From contig NZ_CANMUE010000002.1 of the NCBI RefSeq assembly GCF_947500975.1, positions 248,001 to 312,000 of the forward strand: a DNA stretch of 64,000 nt. Reading direction: 5' to 3'. A program made the translations under genes and the position numbers. The stretch comes from an uncultured Polaribacter sp. (GTDB lineage Bacteria > Bacteroidota > Bacteroidia > Flavobacteriales > Flavobacteriaceae). Positions 7,728-16,173 of this stretch are shown one piece after another; the first letter of the stretch is position 1, and every line of letters starts with the position of its first letter. The notes beneath the pieces are model-generated. The model did no database searches and had not been told where the DNA came from. It saw only the letters and a list, made by a program, of their open reading frames with translations.

Positions 7728-9119
7728 ATGACATTAATAAAATCGATATCAGGAATAAGAGGTACAATTGGTGGTAAAACAGCTGATAATCTGACTCCTA
7801 TAGATGCAGTAAAATTTGCTTCAGCTTACGGAGCATTTATAAAAGAAAGAAATTCTGGAAAGAAAAAAATAAAAGTTGTTATTGGTAGAGACGCCCGTAT
7901 TTCGGGTAAAATGATTTCTAGTTTAGTAGCAAATACATTAGTGGGTTTAGGGATTAATGTAGTAGATTTAGGCTTGTCTACAACACCAACTGTAGAGGTT
8001 GCTGTGCCTTTAGAAAAAGCAGATGGAGGTATTATTTTAACTGCTTCTCATAATCCAAAACAATGGAATGCTTTAAAGTTATTAAACGAAAAAGGAGAGT
8101 TTTTAAATGGTTCAGAAGGTGAACAAATTTTAGCTTTAGCTGAAAGTGAAAACTTTTCTTTTGCAGAAGTTGATGATTTAGGCTACTATAAAAAAAATAA
8201 AAAATATTTAAAAAAGCATATCAAAGAAGTTTTAAAACTAGATTTAGTTGATGTAAAAGCTATAAAAAAAGCAAAATTTAAAGTAGTTGTAGACGGTGTA
8301 AATTCTACAGGAGGAATTTTTATACCTGCTTTGTTAAAAAAGTTAGGGGTAAAATGTGTTGAATTATATTGTACTCCAAATGGACAATTTCCTCATAATC
8401 CAGAACCTTTAAAAGAACATCTAACTGATATCTCAGAACTTGTTGTAAAAGAAAAAGCAGATTTTGGAATTGTAGTAGATCCAGATGTTGATAGATTAGC
8501 TATTGTTTCTGAAGATGGTTCTATGTTTGGAGAAGAGTACACTTTAGTTGCATGCGCAGATTATGTTTTAGGTAGACTAAAAGGAGGAAACACAGTTTCT
8601 AATTTATCTTCTTCAAGAGCCTTAAGAGATGTAACTGAAAAACATGGGGGTACATATACCGCATCAGCAGTTGGAGAGGTAAATGTGGTTATTAAAATGA
8701 AAGAAACTAATACTGTAATTGGTGGAGAAGGAAATGGAGGTATCATTTATCCCGCTTCTCATTATGGACGAGATTCTTTAGTAGGCGTTGCTTTATTTTT
8801 ATCTCATTTAGCACATCAAAAGGTTTCTTGTAAAACGTTAAGAGATTCTTATCCAAGTTACTTTATGAGTAAAAATAAAATTCAATTGACTCCAGAAATT
8901 AATGTTGATCAAATTTTAGAAACAATGGCATCAACCTATAAAAATGAAGATGTTAATACAATTGATGGTGTAAAAATTGATTTTGCAGATGAATGGATTC
9001 ATTTAAGAAAATCAAATACAGAGCCAATTATTAGAATTTATACAGAAGCAAAATCTCAACAAGCTGCCGATGATTTAGCTGTGAGGTTTATTAATGAAAT
9101 TAAAGAAATAATAGCTTAA
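7728..9119 (+). CDS. glmM: phosphoglucosamine mutase
   Basis: A 463-residue alpha-D-phosphohexomutase. GlmM converts glucosamine 6-phosphate to glucosamine 1-phosphate for UDP-GlcNAc, peptidoglycan and LPS synthesis. The phosphoserine is Ser107 in TASHNPKQWNALK. The metal loop is DPDVDR (251-256), the sugar-recognition loop is GGEGNGG (near 333), and the phosphate-binding loop RKSNTEPIIRIY is near the C terminus. The start ATLIKSISGIRGT-like N terminus (MTLIKSISGIRGTIGG) is typical. A phosphomannomutase reading is possible, since members of this superfamily are hard to separate. The OMP and aminotransferase genes follow with almost no gap, which suggests one operon. Confidence 0.88.
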   Translation: MTLIKSISGIRGTIGGKTADNLTPIDAVKFASAYGAFIKERNSGKKKIKVVIGRDARISGKMISSLVANTLVGLGINVVDLGLSTTPTVEVAVPLEKADGGIILTASHNPKQWNALKLLNEKGEFLNGSEGEQILALAESENFSFAEVDDLGYYKKNKKYLKKHIKEVLKLDLVDVKAIKKAKFKVVVDGVNSTGGIFIPALLKKLGVKCVELYCTPNGQFPHNPEPLKEHLTDISELVVKEKADFGIVVDPDVDRLAIVSEDGSMFGEEYTLVACADYVLGRLKGGNTVSNLSSSRALRDVTEKHGGTYTASAVGEVNVVIKMKETNTVIGGEGNGGIIYPASHYGRDSLVGVALFLSHLAHQKVSCKTLRDSYPSYFMSKNKIQLTPEINVDQILETMASTYKNEDVNTIDGVKIDFADEWIHLRKSNTEPIIRIYTEAKSQQAADDLAVRFINEIKEIIA

Positions 9120-9123
9120 TATT

Positions 9124-9966
9124 TTGAAAAAAAAATCTCTATTTTTATTTTTAGTATTAACATCTTTAGGTGCGTTTTCACAGGAAGAAAAAGTTGAAAA
9201 AGTTTCTAATAAAGGAAAGATGTTTATTTATTGGGGATGGAATAGGGCAAATTATTCTACTTCAGATATCAGTTTTAGAGGTTATAATTACAATTTTACT
9301 TTACAAAATGTTGTAGCTAATGAAAGAACAACTGAGTTTAGTTTAAACGATTATATAAATCCTTTAAATATTACAAACCCTCAAACTAATGTTAGAATTG
9401 GATATTTTTTAAATGACCATTATTCAGTTTCAGTAGGTGTAGACCATATGAAATATGTGGTGGAAGGATATCAAACAGTTAAAATTAATGGAGAGATAAA
9501 TGCAGGGACTCGTTTTGATGGAGTTTATAATAATGATGATATTAGGTTATCTCATGATTTTTTGCAATTAGAACATACTGATGGCTTGAATTATGTAAAT
9601 GTTGAAGTTAAAAGATTTGATGAAATTGGACATTGGATTGGTATGAATAATAAAAATTTTCAATTAAATATTACTGAAGGTTTTGGTGCTGGTTTTTTAT
9701 ATCCAAGAACAGATGCTATATTATTTAATCAAGAAGAAAGAGATGAGTTTCAAGTGTCTGGTTGGGGTATTTCTGCTGGTGTTGGTTTGAACTTAACTTT
9801 TTTTAAATATTTTTTCTTTCAATCTGATTTAAAATACGGATATATAAATATGCCTAATATACAAACTACTCCTAATGAAGAAGATAAAGCATCTCAAAGT
9901 TTTACTTTCTTAGAAAAAACATTTGTTTTTGGAGCTAAGTTTAACATTCTTAAAAATAAAAAATGA
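9124..9966 (+). CDS. predicted outer-membrane beta-barrel protein
   Basis: A 280-residue protein with a strong signal peptide (MKKKSLFLFLVLTSLGAFSQ). The start is TTG at 9124, four nt after glmM, and no better ATG precedes the signal peptide. The mature part alternates aromatic and polar residues and ends with ETFVFGAKFNILKNK-like strands, consistent with a small outer-membrane barrel. No family name is recognised. Its stop overlaps the ATG of the aminotransferase gene (ATGA), so the two are translationally coupled. Confidence 0.7.
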   Translation: MKKKSLFLFLVLTSLGAFSQEEKVEKVSNKGKMFIYWGWNRANYSTSDISFRGYNYNFTLQNVVANERTTEFSLNDYINPLNITNPQTNVRIGYFLNDHYSVSVGVDHMKYVVEGYQTVKINGEINAGTRFDGVYNNDDIRLSHDFLQLEHTDGLNYVNVEVKRFDEIGHWIGMNNKNFQLNITEGFGAGFLYPRTDAILFNQEERDEFQVSGWGISAGVGLNLTFFKYFFFQSDLKYGYINMPNIQTTPNEEDKASQSFTFLEKTFVFGAKFNILKNKK

Positions 9967-11429
9967 ATTTAGAATCTTACTTTAGTCAATTTAGAGATAA
10001 TATTATTGGAAAAGATCAAACTTTTATTTCACCTTATGGAGAGCAGAATTTAGTGTATTGTGATTGGACGGCAAGTGGAAGATTGTATAGACCTCTTGAA
10101 GAAAAAATTAGTAATCAGTTCGGTCCTTTTGTGGCTAATACACATACTGAAACATCTACTTCAGGTGCGGCAATGACTCTTGCTTATCACCAAGCTAGAA
10201 ATATTATTAAGCGTCATGTTAATGCTAGTGAAAATGATGTTTTAATAACAACAGGTTCTGGAATGACAGGTGTTGTTAATAAATTTCAAAGAATTTTAGG
10301 GTTAAAGGTTTCTGAAAACTTAAAAGATCATACCACTATTCCAGAAGATTTAAGACCTATAGTATTTGTTTCTCATATGGAGCATCATTCTAATCAAACA
10401 TCTTGGCTAGAAACTATTGCTGATGTTGAGGTTGTGCCTTGTAATAATGCAGGTTTAGTGTGTTTAAAAAGTTTTGAAAAATGCATAAAAAAACACGAGC
10501 ATAGAAAAATTAAAATAGCTTCAATTACTGCATGTTCAAATGTAACAGGTATAAAAACGGATTATCATAAAGTTGCACAATTAATTCATAAATATAATGG
10601 ATTGTGTTTTGTAGATTTTGCTTGTTGTGCACCTTATGTTGATATTGATATGCATCCAGAAATTAAAGAAGAATATTTAGATGCTATTTTCTTTTCTCCT
10701 CATAAATTTTTAGGTGGGCCAGGAAGTTCTGGTGTTTTAATTTTTAATAAAAAATTATATAAAAATACAATTCCAGATAATCCTGGAGGTGGTACAGTAA
10801 GTTACACAAACCCGTGGGGACAACATGATTATTTTGATGATGTAGAAACTAGGGAAGACGGAGGAACACCAGGTTTTTTACAAACTATTAAAATTGCGCT
10901 TTCTATTCAATTAAAAGATAAAATGAATACTAAAAAGATTCATGAAAGAGAGAGTGAGATTAATAAATTAATGTTTACAACTTTAGAGAGTTTACCAGAA
11001 ATAAAAGTTTTGGCACCAAAACATAAAGAAAGATTGAGTATTTTTTCATTCTATTTTGAAAAATATCATTTTAATTTAGTTGTTAAATTATTAAACGACC
11101 GTTTTGGAATTCAAACAAGAGGAGGTTGTTCTTGTGCAGGTACTTATGGACATTATTTATTAAATGTAGATCAAGAAACATCTAATCGAATTAAAGATGA
11201 AATATTAGAAGGATGTAATACTCAGAAACCAGGTTGGATTCGTTTGTCACTACACCCAACAATTTCTAATAAAGAATTAGACTTTGTTTGTAATTCTTTA
11301 AAAGAATTGACAATAAATATTGAAAAATGGTCTGAAGATTATCACTATGATTCTTTAAAAAATGATTACACTCATAAAACAGTAGAACCCATTGAGAAAG
11401 AGTTGGTTAGTTCTTGGTTTGCAGTTTAG
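9963..11429 (+). CDS. class-V aminotransferase (cysteine-desulfurase-like PLP enzyme)
   Basis: A 488-residue fold-type I PLP enzyme. The PLP lysine is Lys248 in SPHKFLGGPGSSG, the substrate His motif is MEHHSNQTSW, and a Cys-containing C-terminal loop is RGGCSCAGTYG (Cys389 and Cys391). It has an insertion relative to SufS/IscS and no recognisable Suf partners. The dedicated cysteine desulfurase of this window is at 33506. A role as desulfurase, selenocysteine lyase or other lyase cannot be decided from sequence. It is coupled by ATGA overlap to the outer-membrane protein gene. Its 3' end overlaps the convergent acyltransferase gene by 23 bp. Confidence 0.85.
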   Translation: MNLESYFSQFRDNIIGKDQTFISPYGEQNLVYCDWTASGRLYRPLEEKISNQFGPFVANTHTETSTSGAAMTLAYHQARNIIKRHVNASENDVLITTGSGMTGVVNKFQRILGLKVSENLKDHTTIPEDLRPIVFVSHMEHHSNQTSWLETIADVEVVPCNNAGLVCLKSFEKCIKKHEHRKIKIASITACSNVTGIKTDYHKVAQLIHKYNGLCFVDFACCAPYVDIDMHPEIKEEYLDAIFFSPHKFLGGPGSSGVLIFNKKLYKNTIPDNPGGGTVSYTNPWGQHDYFDDVETREDGGTPGFLQTIKIALSIQLKDKMNTKKIHERESEINKLMFTTLESLPEIKVLAPKHKERLSIFSFYFEKYHFNLVVKLLNDRFGIQTRGGCSCAGTYGHYLLNVDQETSNRIKDEILEGCNTQKPGWIRLSLHPTISNKELDFVCNSLKELTINIEKWSEDYHYDSLKNDYTHKTVEPIEKELVSSWFAV

Positions 11430-12330
11430 TTTTTTGTAATTCTTGCCACTCGTTAAATTTATCTTTATGTTTAAATCTTTTATGAGACCATAGGTAAAAC
11501 TCAGGTTGTTGTTTAATGTTTTTTTCAGAAATAGCTAGATACTTATCAGTTAAATTATAATCTTTATAAGTAGTAGGATTGTCAGTTATTAGTTGAAACT
11601 CCAATTCATAAAAACCTCTTTTTAATTTTTTTGAAGTCCAAACAACATAAGTAAGATTATACTTTTTGGTTAGCATTTCAGCTCCTGTATGAATTGGTAC
11701 CTTAACACCTAAAAACTCTTTCCAATAATGTGTTTTATGAATTTGAGGAGATTGATCACTTAATAAACAGTACAAGCTTTGTATTTTGTTTTTATGATTT
11801 AAATCAATATTTTTAATAGTATTAGATGTTCTATACATTACCCCACCAAATCTAGATCTAGATTTTTTAAGTACGTTTTCAAAATATTTATTGTTTATTT
11901 TAGTGTACGCGGCATGAGGTTTAATGTTGTTTAATAATAAAGGTAAGCTCATTAACCACTCCCAATTAGCATGATGTGTACCTACTAATGCAATGTCTCT
12001 ACCTGTTTTTTCAATTTCTAGTAAAAGGTTAATATTTTTATAAGTATAACGTTTTTGTATTTCTTTTTCTGATATAGAAAATGCTTTTACACTTTCCATA
12101 AATAAATCCATTAAATGTTTAAAAAACTTTTTCGAAATGATTTTTTTTTCTTCATCAGACTTTTCTGGAAAAGCTATAGATATATTATCAAAAACTACTT
12201 TTTTTCGATACCCAAAAATATAATAAATTAAAAAAAAGAAAACATCAGATTGAATATATAAAACCCTCATTGGTAGCCTAGAAAACAACCAAATAAATGG
12301 ATAGGTTAAGGCAAAAACTAAAAATTGCAT
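11407..12330 (-). CDS. lipid A biosynthesis acyltransferase (LpxL/HtrB family)
   Basis: A 307-residue membrane-anchored acyltransferase of the LpxL/LpxM family, which adds secondary acyl chains to lipid A at the inner membrane. It has an N-terminal hydrophobic anchor (residues 1-40). The catalytic HX4E motif is GTHHANWEW (His119 to Glu124), and LLSDQSPQ is a second conserved block. The length is normal. It is convergent with the aminotransferase gene, overlapping 23 bp at the 3' ends, and divergent from the rhomboid gene. Confidence 0.88.
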   Translation of the reverse strand: MQFLVFALTYPFIWLFSRLPMRVLYIQSDVFFFLIYYIFGYRKKVVFDNISIAFPEKSDEEKKIISKKFFKHLMDLFMESVKAFSISEKEIQKRYTYKNINLLLEIEKTGRDIALVGTHHANWEWLMSLPLLLNNIKPHAAYTKINNKYFENVLKKSRSRFGGVMYRTSNTIKNIDLNHKNKIQSLYCLLSDQSPQIHKTHYWKEFLGVKVPIHTGAEMLTKKYNLTYVVWTSKKLKRGFYELEFQLITDNPTTYKDYNLTDKYLAISEKNIKQQPEFYLWSHKRFKHKDKFNEWQELQKTKLQTKN

Positions 12331-12399
12331 ATGCTTGTTTTAAGTTGCAAATATCATTATTTTAATTTAAAACTAATTAGTATTTTAAAGAGATTTAGT

Positions 12400-12407
12400 T
12401 ATGTTTG
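12400..12407 (+). promoter_or_regulatory. -7 element almost abutting the rhomboid start codon
   Basis: TATGTTTG fits TAnnTTTG and ends 4 nt before the ATG at 12412. If used, the mRNA would be leaderless or nearly so. No good -33 TTTG is visible at the expected distance. Confidence 0.35.
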
Positions 12408-12411
12408 TATT

Positions 12412-13065
12412 ATGTTAGATACTGCTTATCCTGTTGTTTTATTAATTATTGTTGTTAATGTTTTATTTTCAATGAAAGGTTTTAATGATTATACTTTTCT
12501 AAATAAATACAAATTTCAAGTTGGTAAAATAAAAGGTGATGGAAAAATTAGAATGCTAACTTCTGGTTTTTTACATGTAGATTGGATGCATCTTGGTTTT
12601 AATATGTATGCTTTGTATGTCTTTGGAGATTTTGTAGTGTCTATTTTAGGGATTTTCAATTTTTTAATTATCTATTTTGGCTCTTTAATTGCTGGTAGTT
12701 TATATACGTTACAATATCATAAAAAAGAACCTTATTACTCTGCTGTTGGGGCATCTGGTGCAGTTTCAGGAATAGTATATACTTCTATTTTGGTGTTTCC
12801 AAATATGCAATTGTTATTGTTTTTTGCAATTCCAATTCCAGGTTACGTTTTTGGTGTTGGGTATTTGTTATATTCAATTTACGGAATGAAAAAGCAAGTT
12901 GGTAATGTAGGTCATGCAGCGCATTTAGGTGGGGCAATGGGAGGTTTTATTTTAACTTTAATTTTAAAACCTGAGCTATTTTCTACAAATACTGTTTTTG
13001 TAATTTTATTAGCAATCCCAATAATTTTACTTTTGTTTTTTGGTGATAAATTAAAGAGTATATAA
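12412..13065 (+). CDS. rhomboid family intramembrane serine protease
   Basis: A 217-residue polytopic membrane protease. The catalytic Ser115 lies in GASGAVSG and the catalytic His171 in GHAAHLGGAMGG. The oxyanion-side motif HLGFN (His60, Asn64) matches the GlpG HxxxN. There are about six transmembrane helices. The frame is open back to 12325, but I place the start at ATG 12412. The upstream 29 residues are not rhomboid-like, would overlap the divergent acyltransferase gene, and a promoter element lies between the two. The substrate is unknown. A strong bidirectional hairpin follows, shared with tRNA-Gly on the other strand. Confidence 0.88.
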   Translation: MLDTAYPVVLLIIVVNVLFSMKGFNDYTFLNKYKFQVGKIKGDGKIRMLTSGFLHVDWMHLGFNMYALYVFGDFVVSILGIFNFLIIYFGSLIAGSLYTLQYHKKEPYYSAVGASGAVSGIVYTSILVFPNMQLLLFFAIPIPGYVFGVGYLLYSIYGMKKQVGNVGHAAHLGGAMGGFILTLILKPELFSTNTVFVILLAIPIILLLFFGDKLKSI

Positions 13066-13070
13066 AATAA

Positions 13071-13102
13071 AAAAAAGCCTTATTATTTATAATAAGGCTT
13101 TT
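13071..13102. terminator. bidirectional terminator between rhomboid and tRNA-Gly
   Basis: Thirteen-base-pair stem AAAAGCCTTATTA/TAATAAGGCTTTT (13073-13085 with 13090-13102) has A and T tracts on both sides. It serves both converging transcripts. Confidence 0.85.
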
Positions 13103-13103
13103 G

Positions 13104-13176
13104 AGCGAAAGACCAGGTTCGAACTGGCGACATTCAGCTTGGAAGGCTGACGCTCTACCAACTGAGCTACTTTCGC
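13104..13176 (-). tRNA. tRNA-Gly (TCC)
   Basis: Acceptor GCGAAAG/CTTTCGC, D-arm AGCTCAGTTGGTAGAGC, anticodon loop with TCC in CAGCCTTCCAAGCTG, and discriminator T. CCA is not encoded. It is a single tRNA on the minus strand, ended by the hairpin at 13071-13102. Confidence 0.95.
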
Positions 13177-13238
13177 ATGGTAAAGAGATGCAAATATAAA
13201 ATCATTTTTGAGTTCTGCAATACTTTTTTTAAGAAATA

Positions 13239-13685
13239 TTAATAAAATTCTTGGTTGTCTCTCAGTACTTTTAAAAAATGAAAACCATAAATATTGTATC
13301 CTAAATTATAATAAAACTTATGTGATTTAGTATTAGTAACATAGGTGTTTAATTCTATGGCTTCACAGCCTTTTAATTTTACATGATTGTCAATCCAATT
13401 AAAAAACTTTTGTCCAATTTTTTTTCCTCTTAGGTTTTCATCAATAATAACATGGTCGGGTTCTGCACTTTTACCAATATAGTGTCTTATTGTATACCAT
13501 AAACCAGTTATGCCAACGAGATTATTATCTATATAAAGACCAATACATTCATAGTGAGGTAGTTTATTCATTTCTAAAACACGTTTTTTTAAGATGCCTA
13601 AAGGTGTTTTTTTATTTAGTTTAGTTAATAACGGAATAATTGTTAGTATGTCTTTTTGTAGGATAATTTTAATCTCTAAATTCAT
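13239..13685 (-). CDS. GNAT family N-acetyltransferase
   Basis: A 148-residue acetyl-CoA-dependent acetyltransferase. The pyrophosphate-binding motif is LRGKKIGQKF (R-x-x-G-x-G/A type), preceded by the PDHVIIDENL strand. The C-terminal segment TKSHKFYYNLGYNIYGFHF is the usual GNAT end with a Tyr. The open frame extends to 13730, but the internal ATG at 13685 gives the normal GNAT N terminus (MNLEIKIILQKDI). The substrate cannot be predicted. It is divergent from the metallo-beta-lactamase-fold gene. Confidence 0.85.
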   Translation of the reverse strand: MNLEIKIILQKDILTIIPLLTKLNKKTPLGILKKRVLEMNKLPHYECIGLYIDNNLVGITGLWYTIRHYIGKSAEPDHVIIDENLRGKKIGQKFFNWIDNHVKLKGCEAIELNTYVTNTKSHKFYYNLGYNIYGFHFLKVLRDNQEFY

Positions 13686-13747
13686 CAAAAATAATTTTAG
13701 TAAATATATTGTTTGTAAATTACATTTCAAATTAGAATTAATAGATT

Positions 13748-14638
13748 ATGAGGTATATCAAGATTTTTATGTGTTGTTTTTTGTTTGTTTTTACAATAAG
13801 TGTAGTTGGGCAAAAAAAGAAAATTAAAATTGAAGCAATAAAATTAACAGATCATATATATAAGTTAAAAGGTCAAGGAGGAAATATAGGGATCTTTATA
13901 GGTGAAGATGGTGTTTTTATGATTGATGATCAATTTGCTTCATTAACACCAAAAATTTTATCAGCTATAAAAGAACTTACTGATAAGTCTGTAAAATACT
14001 TAATTAATACCCATTGGCATGGAGATCATACTGGTGGAAATGAAAATATGTACAAAGAAGGTGCTATTATAGTAGCACATAAAAATGTTAGAAAGCGAAT
14101 GAGTGTGGAACAGGTGGTTAGAGGTAAAACTAAAAAAGCTTCACCTAAAGAAGCTCTGCCAGTTATTTCTTTCTCTGAAGATATGATTTTTCATATTAAT
14201 AATGATGATGTCTTAGTTTCTCATATTCACAACGCGCATACAGATGGTGATGTATTAGTATATTTTATTAATAATAATGTGTTACATGTTGGTGATTCTT
14301 ATTTTCAAGGAAGATTTCCATATATAGATTTAGATTCAGGAGGTAGTATTGATGGTTATATTGAAGGAATAAAAAAAATGATAATGTTAATTAATAAAGA
14401 TACAAAGGTTATTCCTGGTCATGGAGATATTTCTAATAAAGCAGAATTAAAAACATATTTAGCTATGTTAAAAGCTATAAGAAGTAATATTCAAAAAGAA
14501 ATAGATAAAGGTAAAAGGTTAGAAGAAGTTAAAGTAAATCAAAAATTAACAGAAGATTATAAGTCATTTAACGGTTGGATTACAGAAGAGAAAATTAGAG
14601 TTTCAATTTATAAAAGTCTGAAAAACAGCAATAAATAA
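13748..14638 (+). CDS. secreted metallo-beta-lactamase-fold hydrolase
   Basis: A 296-residue protein with a signal peptide (MRYIKIFMCCFLFVFTISVV, cut near VVGQ) and a complete MBL metal site. HWHGDH (His89, His91, Asp93, His94), His164 in HNAHTDGDV, Asp183 in HVGDSYF, and a final His in IPGHGD are all present. It resembles the secreted MBL proteins of Bacteroidota that sit near subclass B3 or quinoprotein relay families. Beta-lactamase activity is not implied. It is monocistronic with its own terminator. Confidence 0.87.
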   Translation: MRYIKIFMCCFLFVFTISVVGQKKKIKIEAIKLTDHIYKLKGQGGNIGIFIGEDGVFMIDDQFASLTPKILSAIKELTDKSVKYLINTHWHGDHTGGNENMYKEGAIIVAHKNVRKRMSVEQVVRGKTKKASPKEALPVISFSEDMIFHINNDDVLVSHIHNAHTDGDVLVYFINNNVLHVGDSYFQGRFPYIDLDSGGSIDGYIEGIKKMIMLINKDTKVIPGHGDISNKAELKTYLAMLKAIRSNIQKEIDKGKRLEEVKVNQKLTEDYKSFNGWITEEKIRVSIYKSLKNSNK

Positions 14639-14668
14639 AAAATCTCAAACAAAATTGCTTGAGATTTT
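14637..14668. terminator. terminator between MBL gene and tRNA-Met
   Basis: AAAATCTCAA/TTGAGATTTT stem with a ten-base loop. A and T tracts on both sides suit both converging transcripts. Confidence 0.8.
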
Positions 14669-14670
14669 AG

Positions 14671-14744
14671 TAGCGAAGACGGGATTTGAACCCGTGACCT
14701 CAGGGTTATGAATCCTGCGCTCTAACCAACTGAGCTACCTCGCC
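14671..14744 (-). tRNA. tRNA-Met (CAT)
   Basis: Acceptor GGCGAGG/CTTCGCT (two wobbles), anticodon stem-loop CAGGATTCATAACCCTG with CAT, discriminator A. The paired first base argues for elongator Met rather than the initiator. A lysidine-modified Ile-CAT cannot be fully excluded. Confidence 0.92.
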
Positions 14745-14856
14745 ATTGGTATTTGAGGCTGCAAATATAATTGAATTTTATAGATTACCAAGAGGTGTTT
14801 TTAATTTTTTTTAATATAGAATTAATACCTATATTGTCAACCTAAGTTTTATAAAA

Positions 14857-15237
14857 ATGGATAGAGTAAAATATGAAATAGAAGTGTCAATTCACGCTTC
14901 GCCTAACATGTTATATCAATATATTTCTTCTCCTTCTAATTTGCAAGAATGGTTTGCGGATAAGGTAAACTCAAGAGGCAAAATTTATAGTTTTGTTTGG
15001 GAAGGTGTTGAAGAAAAAGCTGAATTAATTGCAAAAAAATCTGGTGAGAGAGTTCGTTTTAAATGGTTGGAGTTTGATGATGATGGATATTTTGAAATTA
15101 AAATTCAGGTAGATGCTCTTACTAAAGATGTTTCTTTAATTATAACAGATTTTGCTGAAGATGAAGATGATGTTGAAGAAGCTAAGCAACTTTGGTTGAG
15201 TCAAATTGATGAATTAAAACATACTATTGGAGCATAA
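14857..15237 (+). CDS. START-like / SRPBCC domain protein
   Basis: A 126-residue single-domain protein with the helix-grip START/AHSA1-like pattern: YEIEVSIHASPNMLYQYISS, then LQEWFADKV, then an acidic strand region and a C-terminal helix (AKQLWLSQIDELKHTIG). Such domains bind hydrophobic ligands, but no ligand is known here. It lacks a signal peptide, so it is cytoplasmic. It is short, has its own terminator, and precedes the class-IV aminotransferase gene. Confidence 0.85.
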   Translation: MDRVKYEIEVSIHASPNMLYQYISSPSNLQEWFADKVNSRGKIYSFVWEGVEEKAELIAKKSGERVRFKWLEFDDDGYFEIKIQVDALTKDVSLIITDFAEDEDDVEEAKQLWLSQIDELKHTIGA

Positions 15238-15257
15238 AGCCAATAAATAATTACACC

Positions 15258-15284
15258 AGACTCAGCAATTTGCTGAGTTTTTTT
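15258..15284 (+). terminator. terminator of the START-like gene
   Basis: ACTCAGCA/TGCTGAGT stem with an ATT loop and a T6 tract. Confidence 0.85.
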
Positions 15285-15309
15285 ATGCAATAATTCTTGT
15301 AAAATATAT

Positions 15310-15317
15310 TAATTTTG
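15310..15317 (+). promoter_or_regulatory. candidate -7 element for the class-IV aminotransferase gene
   Basis: TAATTTTG matches TAnnTTTG and lies 22 nt before the ATG at 15340. It follows the preceding gene's terminator, as expected for a new transcription unit. No clear -33 is seen. Confidence 0.4.
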
Positions 15318-15339
15318 CATTTCTAAAAATATTTGATGA

Positions 15340-16173
15340 ATGATTAATTTCAATGGTAATTTACTTCTTGAAGAAAATATTAAACTATCTCCAGAAAACA
15401 GAGGGTTTAAATATGGTGATGCAATTTTTGAAACCATAAAAGTTAACAATAATAAAGTTATTTTTTGGGAAGATCATTATTTTAGGTTGATGGCCTCTAT
15501 GAGGATGCTGCGTATGAAAATACCAATGAAATTCACGCTTGAATTTTTAGAGCAAGAAATTTTAAAAACAATAAAAGTTCAAAAAGAAGCAATTTCTTAT
15601 CGAGTTCGATTAAATGTTTATAGAAAAGATGGCGGATTGTATAATCCTAAAACTAATGAAATTGATTATTTAATTGATGTAAAAGAAAATAAATATCTAA
15701 CAAAAGAAATTTATCGGATTGATGTATTTAAAGATTTTTATAATTATTCTGGTTTATTATCAACTATAAAAACTAATAATAGAATTGTAAATACTTTAGC
15801 AAGTATTTATGCTAATGAAAATGATTTAGATAACTGTGTTTTAATAAATGAAAACAAAGGTGTTGTTGAAGTAACTAATGGAAATGTTTTTGTTATAAAA
15901 GGTAAAATTGTAAAAACACCAGCTTTAACAGAAGGATGTATAAAAGGTGTTGTTAGAAAAAAAGTGATTGAAATTATTACTAAAAATCAAGATTATAACA
16001 TAGAAGAAACAACTATTTCTCCTTTTGAAATTCAAAAGGCTGATGAAGTTTTTATAACTAATGCAATTATGGGTATACAGCCAGTAACAGCTTATAAAAA
16101 GAAAACTTTTATAGCTGATTTTTCAAATAAATTAGCTAAAAATTTAAAGGTTTTAGAGATTACGGCTTCTTAA
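15340..16173 (+). CDS. class-IV aminotransferase (IlvE/PabC-like)
   Basis: A 277-residue fold-type IV PLP enzyme. N-terminal RGFKYGDAIFETIKV is the family signature, Lys144 in STIKTNNRIVN is the expected PLP lysine, and EVTNGNVFVIKG, then PALTEGCIKGV, then ADEVFITNAIMGIQPV complete the fold. Candidates are branched-chain aminotransferase, D-amino-acid aminotransferase, or 4-amino-4-deoxychorismate lyase. The length and lack of a pab partner do not decide. Its stop overlaps the convergent AlgH gene by 4 bp. Confidence 0.85.
   Translation: MINFNGNLLLEENIKLSPENRGFKYGDAIFETIKVNNNKVIFWEDHYFRLMASMRMLRMKIPMKFTLEFLEQEILKTIKVQKEAISYRVRLNVYRKDGGLYNPKTNEIDYLIDVKENKYLTKEIYRIDVFKDFYNYSGLLSTIKTNNRIVNTLASIYANENDLDNCVLINENKGVVEVTNGNVFVIKGKIVKTPALTEGCIKGVVRKKVIEIITKNQDYNIEETTISPFEIQKADEVFITNAIMGIQPVTAYKKKTFIADFSNKLAKNLKVLEITAS

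Noticed and set aside
12325..12411. Longer rhomboid N terminus
   Set aside because: Not rhomboid-like, overlaps the divergent acyltransferase gene and would sit upstream of a promoter-like box.
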